Part shown: positions 35,666 to 45,966 of the stretch, piece by piece
How the letters are laid out: each line of letters opens with the position of its first letter
Numbering within the stretch: the first letter of the stretch is position 1
DNA from: Sweltsa coloradensis
Taxonomy: Eukaryota; Arthropoda; Insecta; Plecoptera; Chloroperlidae
Length of the DNA: 64,000 nucleotides
Reading direction: 5' to 3'
Assembly: GCA_024449915.1 (NCBI GenBank)
Contig: JAMZAV010000064.1
Span: forward strand, 372,001-436,000
The notes under the pieces: model-generated
Told to the model about the DNA's origin: nothing
The model's input: only the letters and a program-made list of their open reading frames with translations
Databases searched by the model: none
Made by a program: the position numbers and the translations under genes

Positions 35666-36374
35666 CGTATTGTTTTAGTACAGACTCACGTTTATCACGC
35701 AAAAAACGTAATAAATAGAGAAAGTACAAATTTGTTGTAAATTTAGTGTACGGTATGAGACAAATTGAACTTAAAAACCAGAAAACATAAAGATATTCTG
35801 ATCGGAATATATGCTGTAAAAACTAAAACATTACAACGGTTTAAAGAACTCATACCATTTCTTATTTCTTGAACTGAACTGATTCGAACTGAACTGAATA
35901 CGTTTTCAAATCTCAAATTTAACTAGGAGAATTTTTAGAATTGTGATTCTTACAAAATCTATTGCATGGCATTTGACAACGTTTTATCGTGCAAGGTTGT
36001 TTAGTTTTTTCAACAGTCAATAACATTTCCATGCGGAATTGCCTTTCATCTCCAGACCCCCTCCCCCTCCCCCTCCCATCTTCTATCGAACCTCAGAGTT
36101 CTTACGATTTCTTATGTAGGTTTATTCAAAAGAAAGTTAACCTCGTAGATAGCGGTTTAGGAATTGGAAATATATCCCGATATAAGTTAAATTACATCAA
36201 ATAAATATTTCCTAAATATTATAAATCAAAATTAATTGATTGATGACTGGCCAAACAGTTTTAGATGACCAGGGAGGTCCAGCGAACTAATAATTTCAAA
36301 GTCATTTTTAATACATTTAAACATTTAAATTACTATAAAATAGATATATGTTATTGATCTTAAATTCGTGACAC
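35666..36374. other. No gene recognised; G-quadruplex-prone tract at 36057-36077
   Basis: AT-rich DNA with repeated GAACTGAACTGA text near 35873-35898. CCCCCTCCCCCTCCCCCTCCC at 36057-36077 is G-rich on the minus strand with four clean G-runs. The 71-codon frame across it is not recognised. Confidence 0.5.
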
Positions 36375-36809
36375 CCAGCGGTTTAGCCGAGCTCGTTTAA
36401 ACCGGTTCCCACTCGAACACCGAAGTTAAGCAGAATCGAGCGTGGTCATGGGTAGAGTGGGTGACCGCTCTGCCCTGAAACTCACGTATACCGCTGGTTA
36501 GAGCAGATGGAGGGTTCGAAAGCTAGTGTAACGGCTTCGTTCTCCTTGACGTCTGCTCGGCAGTCCGGGTTAGTGGAGGAACCTATATGACTGTCAAAGT
36601 TACACCGTCCTGTCGGATGGGACGTTAAGCCGTTGGTCCCCTTGGTACTTTTCGAAAGGAGTAGGCTACGTGCCGGTACCGGGTTTCCCCTCCTCCCTTC
36701 TGTTCATACTTCATCCTCATCTATCACCACTCATCGTCTCGATTAGCCAAAGTGCATAAATATGAGACGTTAAGCAATAATCAATCAATCAAATTTAAAT
36801 TCGTGACAC
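36360..36809 (+). mobile_element. S3a: 5S-rRNA-derived SINE with 15-bp target duplication
   Basis: The head (about 36375-36495) follows 5S rRNA in order. It has GAAGTTAAGCAGAATCG (cf. the A-box region GGAAGCTAAGCAGGGTCGG), a CGTGGTCATGG segment, GTGGGTGACCGCTC (cf. TGGGAGACCGCCTG) and CACGTATACCGCTGG. A long body follows (CCTGTCGGATGGGACGTTAA, then TGCCGGTACCGGGTTTCC) and a CAAT-type tail. TTAAATTCGTGACAC is duplicated at 36360-36374 and 36795-36809, which shows LINE-mediated insertion. The intact duplication and near-identity to S3b suggest recent activity. Confidence 0.9.
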
Positions 36810-39800
36810 TTAGTTTTACAAACTTTATCATTTAGCCAAAGAGTACGTTTGAAAGAAGGATATAATATGAAGAAAGAAGAAGACGGGGAGGCCAAGGAAG
36901 ATATGTAAGGATACCTTAGCAGTAGACTTGGAGGCAAGAGCAGAGAGCTTGGAAGACGCGTAAGAAATGCGGTTGTGGGAGAATTGAAAGAAGTGAACAA
37001 AATTGTTTGCAAACCCCAAGCTGGCCCTGATAGATGCAAGACACGGCGATGAATAATGATGACGATAATCAATTAACTTATGTTTTAATAATTAACACGT
37101 GTTGGTATTTTCATGTTTATGTATGTCGGTTACTTCTGCAAAGCTATATTGAACAAGTGTTGACATTATTGCCGATATTATACGGTGAGTGGCGAGACTG
37201 CTAATTCACGAATAGTACTAAACCAGTTGTGGTTACATATATCTTGTGGCGTATCTCTATCATTAACGAGGTATATTTACATGTTAATTATTATTCAGTC
37301 GGATCCACATGGTGTTTATAGTTATTAACACAATCACAAACCGAACATGCCAAAACAAGAAGCATTGTGTCGTATATACCACAAAAGTGTTACTTGTCGT
37401 CATTACGTGCTCATGTTATGTGGGACGTTGTTTTCTATTTCCTTTTACGACATCCCGTTCTATAATGAACTTTGTTTACCTAATCTCTACATTTCTGTAT
37501 ATTCTCACCCAATAAGAAACGTGCGAGAGATACAAAAAATTGCATTGCTTTTTAATGCGGGCAGAGTACGATAAAGCATGTTTTTGCACTCGAGACATTC
37601 ATTTGAAATTAAATTTGCGTTTTAAATGCGACAAAAAAACTTGAAAGGCTTCTGTTACGACAAAACGTGTCAACAGACTTATTCAAATATAATATATAAT
37701 GCGGTATGGTAAGCTCTGGTTAACATTGGAAGTAAATAGGGAGAATTCCAGCATATCGATGTCGGGGTGGAGATTCCGTCCAGGCGGAAAACCGTTGTTT
37801 TATTGGTGAACATTTCCAGGTAAAAAGTATGTTGGGTGTTTTATCAGGGCTATAATTCAACTTGTTTACACTACAAGTAACACGGGTGAAATTTAAACTT
37901 TATTTGCAATTCGTATATTTACAATTGTTTCGCATTTTTTAGTGGCTTTCCCCATATGGATGTGAATACTAAAACCATACATTAAAAATAAGTTTTTTTT
38001 GTTTTTTTGTCACCTTTCCATATGACTAAACATTGAACACAATTTCGGTTGCTACTTTCAATAGCAAATTTCTTCTAGTATATCAACAAGACAACAACGC
38101 CACAGAATTTCTCGTGTTCTGTCACATTTTATTACTGCTTTAGACTAGCTTTTTATTAATTATAATGTAATATAACTTTACTACAAATAAATAATTACAA
38201 TTTTCTTAGTTCGCTTACATTTTTAATAGTAAATTTAGTGTTTTAATACGGTTAAAAATTCCTAAAATGTTTGAAAATTATCTTCCTGAATTGTGATTTA
38301 TAAGTATCCCAAAAATACAAATTTGTATTTTTGTATTTTTTTCATTTAACTTATTTTGCATGCTCATGGCATAATATAATAGTTGTCTACTCGTCTGAAC
38401 TTTATTTTAATACTCACGTTGAAATTTTGAACTTTGTCGTCAGCTTCAGAAAACCAACCTCTTGTTGCTAATATAAGTAAATATTTGAAGTAATTATACC
38501 TGTTGGATTGCGAAAATTACATTTTGTTAAAAAACGGAATAAATCCATTAAAACGCACATTACCGTGTGATGTATGTAACGATTCCTCGCGAGTTATCAG
38601 ACAATAAAAACGAAACAATGCTACAAGAAAAAGGCGGTATTTTAATTTTAATTTCTTGTCACATTTTGAAAAAACCTTTTAGTCAATTAATCATATTTTC
38701 TTTTCATTTCTTGTGGGAACAGTAACCCAAACATCTCCAATTGCCACCCACGGTTAATGCATTTCAAAGTAACATTATTGAAATTACTCAATGAGTTTAT
38801 TTCAGCAAGTAGCTGAGTAAAATAATTCATTTATCCACCTCTGAGGGGAGTTTAATTTCATCGTCTAGCCACCATATTTTTATTTTTAGATTGACGTTAT
38901 TTACTTTTAACTATTTATAGTGCTCTGCTTTTAGCGCAACTGTATATTTCATGTTAGAAAGTTCGTAAAACCTAAGTGAGCAGTGGTAATAGCTTAACGA
39001 TTAAAGTTATCTTGACGTAAACGTTTAAAACTACGTTTAATTGCAATTTAATCACGTTAAGCCCGAAAACTAATTGGCTGGCTTCTGCGTTGGACAGCAC
39101 CCGCCAAGCGCAAGCCGTACAAATACAACTGCATTACTTCAACTTAAATTTAAATGACATTGAATCGGGAATGGCGAATTGGTTATAAAGTGTTATTTGT
39201 GAAATTTGACGCCACAGATAGAGCTGGCTAAGCGTTTTTAGCAGCGGAATCTTTAATTATTAATTATTCAAAGGTCAGGTTCAATTTCCGGCAAAATTCC
39301 ACCTGATTTAAAGTTGAATCCGAGAAGATTTTCTTGATTATTGGACGAAATCTTGAATTAAATAAACAGCTATCAGCGTCTCTCAGAGTGCTGAAGTGAA
39401 AACTCTTCCACTATTCATTATTTATTATTGTGTAAGAAGAATTACAACGTAACAAAATTAAAATGACCCGTTGAGAATTTATTTGGATCGTTAGGGAAAA
39501 CGCTTTGCATTGCTCTGTTGAATTATTTATTAATGGGAACTATTCTGCGTTTCGTGTTGTTATTTCGCAAGGTAACATGACTATTGCGTGCCAGGAGTAA
39601 TCAAGGAGTCGTTTCTCGCAATCCATTCGTTAAAAAGCTGTTTTCCAAAAACAAAAAATAGTAGTTTAATGACAACACAACACATAGTAATCTACCAACG
39701 TTCCATACAGACAAAACAAATATTTAATTTAAACGAAATTATCAGATAATTTGATTATATGTTTTGAAGTACTGCAGCTTGATGGATCAATGTTCACAAC

Positions 39801-40776
39801 GAGTATCTTTCTGTCACTCTCTCAATTATATTTGTGATGTTAAATGTTGATTGTAAAAATGCATATTAATAAATAATAAATAAATAAGTAATTTTGTAAA
39901 AATGAAACTCTCACTGTACGATACCGCAAAACGCTGCCTCGAAAGTTCAGGCTCTACGTTGAGTTTAAACTCTTGATGCCCCTAAAAGTTCCTAGTTTTA
40001 GACGAACATTTCTGACGATTTTGTTTGATAACAACATCATATAAACTCAATCAATTAAAATGTTACCAAACTTAGAATTTTCCCTTAAAAAATAACCCAT
40101 ACTTCAATTCGACTTCTATTAAATTGATTTAATGACAAATTTACTGTTGAATCACTTTATATATAACAACTGACGTTGTTCACATGTCCTACATGTGGGA
40201 GCTGCATTGACTTTGATAAACTAGTGTATAGCTGCCTCTTAACATCTGTCTCATCGCTATTGTTTATATTTATCTGTACTCAACGCCATATTCTGCGAGC
40301 TCTAGTCAATTATCTATCTACGTAGCTTACTTGTGCTAGTATTTGCTCTTGTCATGTTTGTTTTAACTCTTCGTAAGTGCTCGTCTGCTATGAGACACAA
40401 ATGAGCAAACGAAAGACGAGGATGAAGCAATAAATACATACGTTATGCGGAAGTCTTTACCCTGGCAATTATTGTGCTGTTACCGTGTAATTGTGTTGTC
40501 TCAATCAAATATCTCGGTCTACAGTTTACACATGCTACTAAGATGAGAAGTAACAACCAGCCACCAATCTTTAGAATTAAGAAGGTTTTCGCACTACATT
40601 TAAACCACTTCTGTCCATGGCTCTACTACCAAGATGTGTAGATGGTGCAGGCTATACACGATTAAAATCATTCCCAAATCATAGAAAGAAAAAACAACTT
40701 GATAAACTGAAAAAATGGCTTTTATAATAATTGCATTAAAAAATAACTTTATTTATATATTTAGTTAGTTTTAAAT
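36810..40776. other. No gene recognised
   Basis: About 4 kb of AT-rich DNA. Frames near 36785-37072 and 37309-37574 (61-95 codons) overlap one another or are hydrophobic and not recognisable. No element ends or RNA genes were seen. Confidence 0.5.
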
Positions 40777-41218
40777 TTTTATATCGTTAGCCAGCGGTTT
40801 AGCCGAGCTCGTTTAACCGGTTCCCACTCGAACACCGAAGTTAAGCAGAATCGGGCGTGGTCATGGATAGAGTGGGTGACCGCTCTACCCTGAAACTCAC
40901 GTATACCGCTGGTTAGAGCAGATGGAGGGTTCGAAAGCTAGTGTAACGGCTTCGTTCTCCTTGTCGTCTGCTCGGCAGTCCGGGTTAGTGGAGGAACCTA
41001 TATGACTGTCAAAGTTACACCGTCCTGTCGGATGGGACGTTAAGCAGTTGGTCCCCTTGGTACTTTTCGAAAGGAGTAGGCTACGTGCCGGTACCGGGTT
41101 TCCCCTCCTCCCTTCTGTTCATACTTCATCCTCATCTATCACCACTCATCGTCTCGATTAGCCAAAGTGCATAAATATGAGACGTTAAGCAATATTCAAT
41201 CAATCATTTTATATCGTT
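40777..41218 (+). mobile_element. S3b: 5S-rRNA-derived SINE with 12-bp target duplication
   Basis: The element 40789-41206 is nearly identical to S3a over its whole length. TTTTATATCGTT is duplicated at 40777-40788 and 41207-41218. The tail is CAATCAATCA. Confidence 0.9.
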
Positions 41219-42215
41219 CCAAAGCAACACACCTTGCCTTAGATACGGCACTTGAAGCAAAGGTTTATAACAAGCGATGAGTGGATGTTTTGAGCCGATA
41301 TTGTCCTGTAATTATATTGAGTGAACTTAAGCCGTCTGTTTACAGAGGGCGTAAGTTTACCGTGAGTTCTTAGACTTTCCATTAAAGATTATATAAATAA
41401 TCCAGCTCATATAAATCTGGCATAATTGAATTTAGAATTAAAATATAAACCTTTCAATGCGGCTTTCTCAAAGGGTTGAATAATACATCATTATCAACAA
41501 CTCTGAATACACCCACATCATCTAACAATTTCAATTCGTCAACAATTAAAATGAATGCAATTCTTATAAACAACGGTTGAAAGTGTATAAGTGTTTGCTA
41601 ATACGATTAGAACCGTGATGATACACAACGTGAATAACGCGACTGAAATATTAAGTTCAGTGGTTGTGGCTCAGACGTTTGATTTCTATAAGTAAATACC
41701 AACAGATGATATTGCTTATAATTTGAAACGTATGCCTCCATTCATTCGTGTTAAAGGGGCTAAACGTTTGTAGACTAACTGTAAGATATTTACCCTATTG
41801 CCAGAGAGAGAACTTATCAATATTTACCGTCTAAATTGGATACGTTTCAACGAGGCGTTAACGGCGCTGCGCAATTGAATAATGGCTGTAGAACCAAGGA
41901 GATTCGCTTTGCTTACCTGAACAATATTAACAGCCATAAAGCTGGCGTATCTGAACATCAGTTAGAGAGAAGAAAAAAACGCTAAATTCTCCGCTAATAC
42001 CCTATATGTCTTGGCGAATCCAGATAGGCCAGCACTCGCTTTTCTTTGTAGACACAAATGTAGGTACATTACGACAGAGCTAGTTTCCCCGCTGTAGATT
42101 GTTCGACATAACCAATTATATTTAACATCTATAGTAGTATAGTAGTTAAATATCAATGGCCATAACCACTATAAATTCACTAGCACACACTTACTACGTA
42201 TTGTGGTTACGCTAT
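41219..42215. other. No gene recognised
   Basis: AT-rich. TTAAAGGGGCTAAACG at about 41751 is an isolated copy of the terminus described at 62416. A 64-codon minus-strand frame near 41962 is not recognised. Confidence 0.45.
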
Positions 42216-43882
42216 TTAGTCAGGGAATAAGCGGAAAAATTAGGCAAAAAATGATACAGGCTTCAAATTTTACAGTGTTATAGGTAAGAGTATACGATCA
42301 TTTTTTGGGGCGGCCCGAAATTTTGTTCCCCATATAGTGTCCTCCAGTGAGATCTGAATTTTGACTTTTCAATATTTTTTTACAAAGTTTCTGGGCGATT
42401 TATGAATTAATACTAACATACATATTCGTAGGATACTGTTTGACATACTGAAAAAAAAATCAAATTTTTAAATTCACAAAAACAAAATGGCGGCCAATTG
42501 AATTTTGAGACATCAATACTTTGGCTGTGATTTTAGACAGGCTTTTATAGATACGGTCAAAATATTTTACACAGTGATGTACATCACGATAACAATCAGC
42601 TTTAGGGGCGGCCCCAAAATACCCCCCCCCCCCCCGAAATTCAATAAAATCGGAGTATAAAGAGCAAAAGAACATTCTTGTCCTCCATCTTGTTTTTTTG
42701 ATAATTCTGTATAATTGTTATAAATTGCAAATGTGTACAGTAATTCTTATTCAGCGTCTGCAACGTTCATGCATAAAGTAAAAAATAAAAAAGTAAGACT
42801 AAATAAAAAAATAAAAAATGGACGCCATCTTGGATTTTGTTTTTGAATAATGTAGGATATCAGATAAAACCACGTTTTCAATTAATTTTTACTTCGAATT
42901 TACACTTAGTAGCACAATATACGCGTAGAAACCGAATTTTAATTACATCCAGGAATAAATAAAAAACTTTATACTTTAGGCCTCCATCTTAGATTTTATT
43001 GGCTTCCAAATACAAAACTTTAGTTTAGACCTCAAATATCTATTCAGCCCATGAAATTACATCCATGAAATGAAAACCAGTCAAATCAGACCATTTTTTA
43101 AAAAGTTTAATTTTTTGGCCGCCATATTGGATTTTAAGGGTTCTATGGGTGCATTTTTAATTGGTGTAATATCCTTAAACACCTTAGGTTATGCCCAGTC
43201 AACATTCATGCTTTTATAAATAAAGCAAAGTTTTCCTTGGCTTTCTCCCGACTATGCCGCAGGTGTATGAATAAGGCCGCCATGTTAGATTTTGATAACT
43301 TTTGTATATTATTTCCTCTTTTATATTAATTAGCAATATTAAATATAGTTTAAGTAATGGTTTTATTCTTATTTTTTAGCCGTAAATCCCTTTTAATCGA
43401 GTTATAGCACAATTTATGTTGAATAAGTAAAATGTCACTGGTGGTCATAATATGGGGACGCCATTTTGGGGCCGCCCCTAAAGCTGATTGTTATCGTCAT
43501 GTACATCACTGTGTAAAATATTTTGACCGTATCTATAATAGTCCGTCTTAAAATCACAGCCAAAGTATTGATGTCTCAAAATTCAATTGGCCGCCATTTT
43601 GTTTTTTGTGAATTTAAAAATTTGAATTTTTTTTTCAGTATGTAAAACAGTATCCCTACCAATATGTATTTTAGTATTAAGCCATAAATTGTCCAGAAAC
43701 TTTGTAAAAAAATATTGAAAAGTCAAAATTCAGATCTCACTGGAGGACACTCTATGGGGCCCAAAATTTGGGCCTCCCCAAAAATTGATCGTTATACTCG
43801 TACTTATAACACTGTAAAATTTGTTGCCTGTATCATTTTTTGCCTAATTTTACTATAATATGCCGCTTATTCCCCTGACTAA
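42216..43882. mobile_element. 1.67-kb foldback element with arms of about 410 bp and spaced GCCGCCAT motifs
   Basis: The ends TTAGTCAGG (42216) and CCTGACTAA (43882) open inverted arms that pair to about 42625/43465. Shared segments include TTTTGACTTTTCAATATTTT and AAAATATTTTACACAGTGATG with their inverses. The centre (about 840 bp) contains no frame of note. Motifs close to GCCGCCATNTTGGATTTT recur across arms and centre at about 42483 (inverse), 42681, 42821, 42981, 43118, 43275, 43458 and 43589, about 130-200 bp apart. It is probably a foldback DNA transposon of unknown superfamily. No target duplication was identified with confidence. Confidence 0.8.
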
Positions 43883-44519
43883 TTATCATATGTTAGACAA
43901 AAAGAATAAATTACAATTAGATTGGTATGACATTTTTATTTTATTCTCCTTATTAAATTAAATCAAGTTTCGTGCCCTAGCTGATAACGATGTTATTTCG
44001 TTTTAATTATTATTATTTTTATCATCATCATTTTTTTAATTTTTATTAAAATCAGATCTAGTGATCATTCTGATGAAACATGCACTGGCTGAATTTGCAT
44101 AATGGCAAATAAACGTAGTAAAATTTACTACGTTTATTTAATAATAAATTATATGATTTCTTAACACTTGGCGCAATACTGATTGGAAATTCAGTTAAAA
44201 GAACGAAGTATATCTACAAGTAATCTATCTTTAATTAATTTATATTCTTTTAAGAAACCATTTTTCGATTTGGTTGGAATATTGTGCAACATGGCATTTA
44301 GCAGACGAATATTGAAACAATGAAAGTCCGACCCCATTTTTATACCAGAGTGTTATAAAAGTACGTTAATGTATTGAAATTCATTGGTCGTCATATTTCG
44401 TCATACTCTGAGCAATTAGATTTACTAGCTAGTCACCTCACATTCTAAAACGACCACTCATTGCTGGTTCTGCATCTGAATTGGTAGCAAACTTATTATT
44501 TAATTAGTTTTATAGTTAG
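43883..44519. other. No gene recognised
   Basis: AT-rich DNA, including a palindrome AAACGTAGTAAATTTTACTACGTTT near 44112. The boundary with the Penelope-like element is approximate. Confidence 0.45.
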
Positions 44520-44583
44520 TAGAGCACATAATAATATTTAAAACACTTTAGTAGATAAACTCTTTATTTTATTATATAAATAA

Positions 44584-44623
44584 CAACGTTTCGGAAATGA
44601 CTGAAACTATTTCCGTCTTCAGG
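44584..44623 (-). ncRNA. Hammerhead-ribozyme-like motif in the Penelope-like element end
   Basis: The minus strand reads CCTGAAGA, then GGAAAT and ATTTCC able to pair around a ten-base loop, then GAAACGTTG. This fits CUGANGA - stem II - GAAA of hammerhead cores, with one extra C between the core and stem II. Hammerhead motifs are known from the terminal repeats of Penelope-like elements. A cleavage triplet and stem I were not established, and the extra base may abolish activity. Confidence 0.5.
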
Positions 44624-44829
44624 TTTCTTGTGAAAAACAAAAAATCATATTATCAAAAGTATATCAAAACAAACAAAGACAATAGCCAAGGTCGATAAAG
44701 TTTAACATTTCACACATGGAAGTTGACAAAAAACAAGGTGATACAAACAAAAAGGCTATTTCTTAGTATTTACTAAAGAATCCCCATAGGAAGAAAATGG
44801 GTACTAGGCTGGCTTATACAAGTGTATTT

Positions 44830-45093
44830 TTATGTTATAAGTGCTGCCTCATTCAATTTTCTTTTTTTCCAACATGGCTCTTTAAGTAAACGCCTAGATT
44901 GTAGAAAGTCGAATTTATGAACCTTGTCCCATGCATGTTCTACTAATTTTGATGATATAAGATAATAGCCATCTGACTTCTCAATATTTTTCCTATGCTC
45001 ATTAACTCGAATATGCATGGGACGTCCGGTTTCTCCTATGTAAACGGCATCACAGTTTCTGCAAGGAATCTCGTAAACACAACCCTTGTTCAT
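44830..45093 (-). pseudogene. GIY-YIG endonuclease domain of the Penelope-like element
   Basis: An 87-codon frame begins NKGCVYEIPCRNCDAVYIGE, containing the CxxC-like pair and the Y-I-G core of the GIY-YIG nuclease. It is followed by TGRPMHIRVNEHRKNI with the conserved arginine and histidine, a typical Penelope-like layout. It ends in a basic KKRKLNEAALI tail. The frame itself is open. It is separated from the upstream RT by a frame change and a stop near 45100, so as part of a single RT-endonuclease protein it is broken. The usual full protein fuses the two domains. Confidence 0.88.
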
Positions 45094-45104
45094 TTGGACT
45101 TAGT

Positions 45105-45966
45105 TTATTGAAAATGGCTTCTAATGGTATTAACTGATTTAAAAGATGTTTGAATATAAAATTTTGATCCAATACGCCGAATAGATTCTGATTGACCTTT
45201 ATGATAAGGAATATGAGCATATGCTTTAGGCTGCACACGTTCTTTCTTCATTTTTGTTTTACGGTTGATGATGTCCCTGGGATACCCATTATTCACAAGA
45301 AATGTTTGAATAATTTTTACTTCCTCGTCGAAAGACTCTTTACTAGAGCATAAATTTTGGACTCTATGAACTAAACCCAATGCAATACCAGTCTTGATGT
45401 TGTCGGGATGGTTTGACTCAAAATGCAGATATCTTCCTGAGAAAGTAGGTTTTCTATAGACCTTCACCGTCAGATCATTGTTGGATTTTCTTAGAAGGAC
45501 ATCCAAAAACGGAAGTTCACCATCTTTTTCTACCTCTATAGTGAATTGTATGGAATCATGAATAGTATTTAAATCCCCAAAAAATCAGCAAGTTCTTGAT
45601 CGCCCTTCGTCCAAACAGCAAACACATCATCAATGTAACGCAACCAAATTTTTGGCCTGATAGGTGGTTTGGCTGTCATATTCTCTTCGAATTCTTCCAT
45701 AAACACATTTGCCAAAAACTGGTGATAAAGGAGAACCCATAGCAAGTCCTTCATTCTGTTTGAAAAACTCATCCCCATATTGAAAGTATGTTGAAGACGT
45801 ACACAAAGTAAGGATCGAGTTCCATAATACTGCTCACGCTCAAATTAGACCTGTTTTTGTAGTGATCTGTCAGCCAATAGTCTTGATTTGACAATGTTTA
45901 ATGATTCATTTAAAGGAACATTAGTAAATAAACTTTTAACATCAAAGCTTACCATTTTCCTTTCGA
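45105..45966 (-). pseudogene. Penelope-like reverse transcriptase, frameshifted
   Basis: Reading from 45960 down, the conserved blocks appear in order but in changing frames. First is VSFDVKSLFTNVPL (RT2/3 region). Then come NEGLAMGSPLSPVF and WLRYIDDVFAVW, with the catalytic YIDD. ELPFLDVLLRK and VYRKPTFSGRYLHF follow, then the connector toward the endonuclease. At least four shifts are visible, some next to homopolymers (for example around CAGTTTTTGGC near 45713 and TTTTTTGGGG near 45577). Catalytic aspartates of the YIDD box are retained. The N-terminal part is missing. The product would be a telomere/retroelement-type RT, but this copy cannot make it. Confidence 0.88.

Larger units (their letters stand above)
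44520..45966 (-). mobile_element. Penelope-like retroelement remnant, 5'-truncated
   Basis: Minus-strand order is RT core (45966 to 45105), GIY-YIG endonuclease (45093 to 44830), an AT-rich 3' region and a hammerhead-like motif (44584-44623). This order and the GIY-YIG partner are diagnostic of endonuclease-bearing Penelope-like elements. The N-terminal part of the RT is absent. Several frameshifts split the coding region. Confidence 0.88.

Noticed and set aside
36375..36495. A functional 5S rRNA gene
   Set aside because: The 5S-like part is diverged and is followed by a SINE body and tail with target duplications. It is the head of a retroposon.
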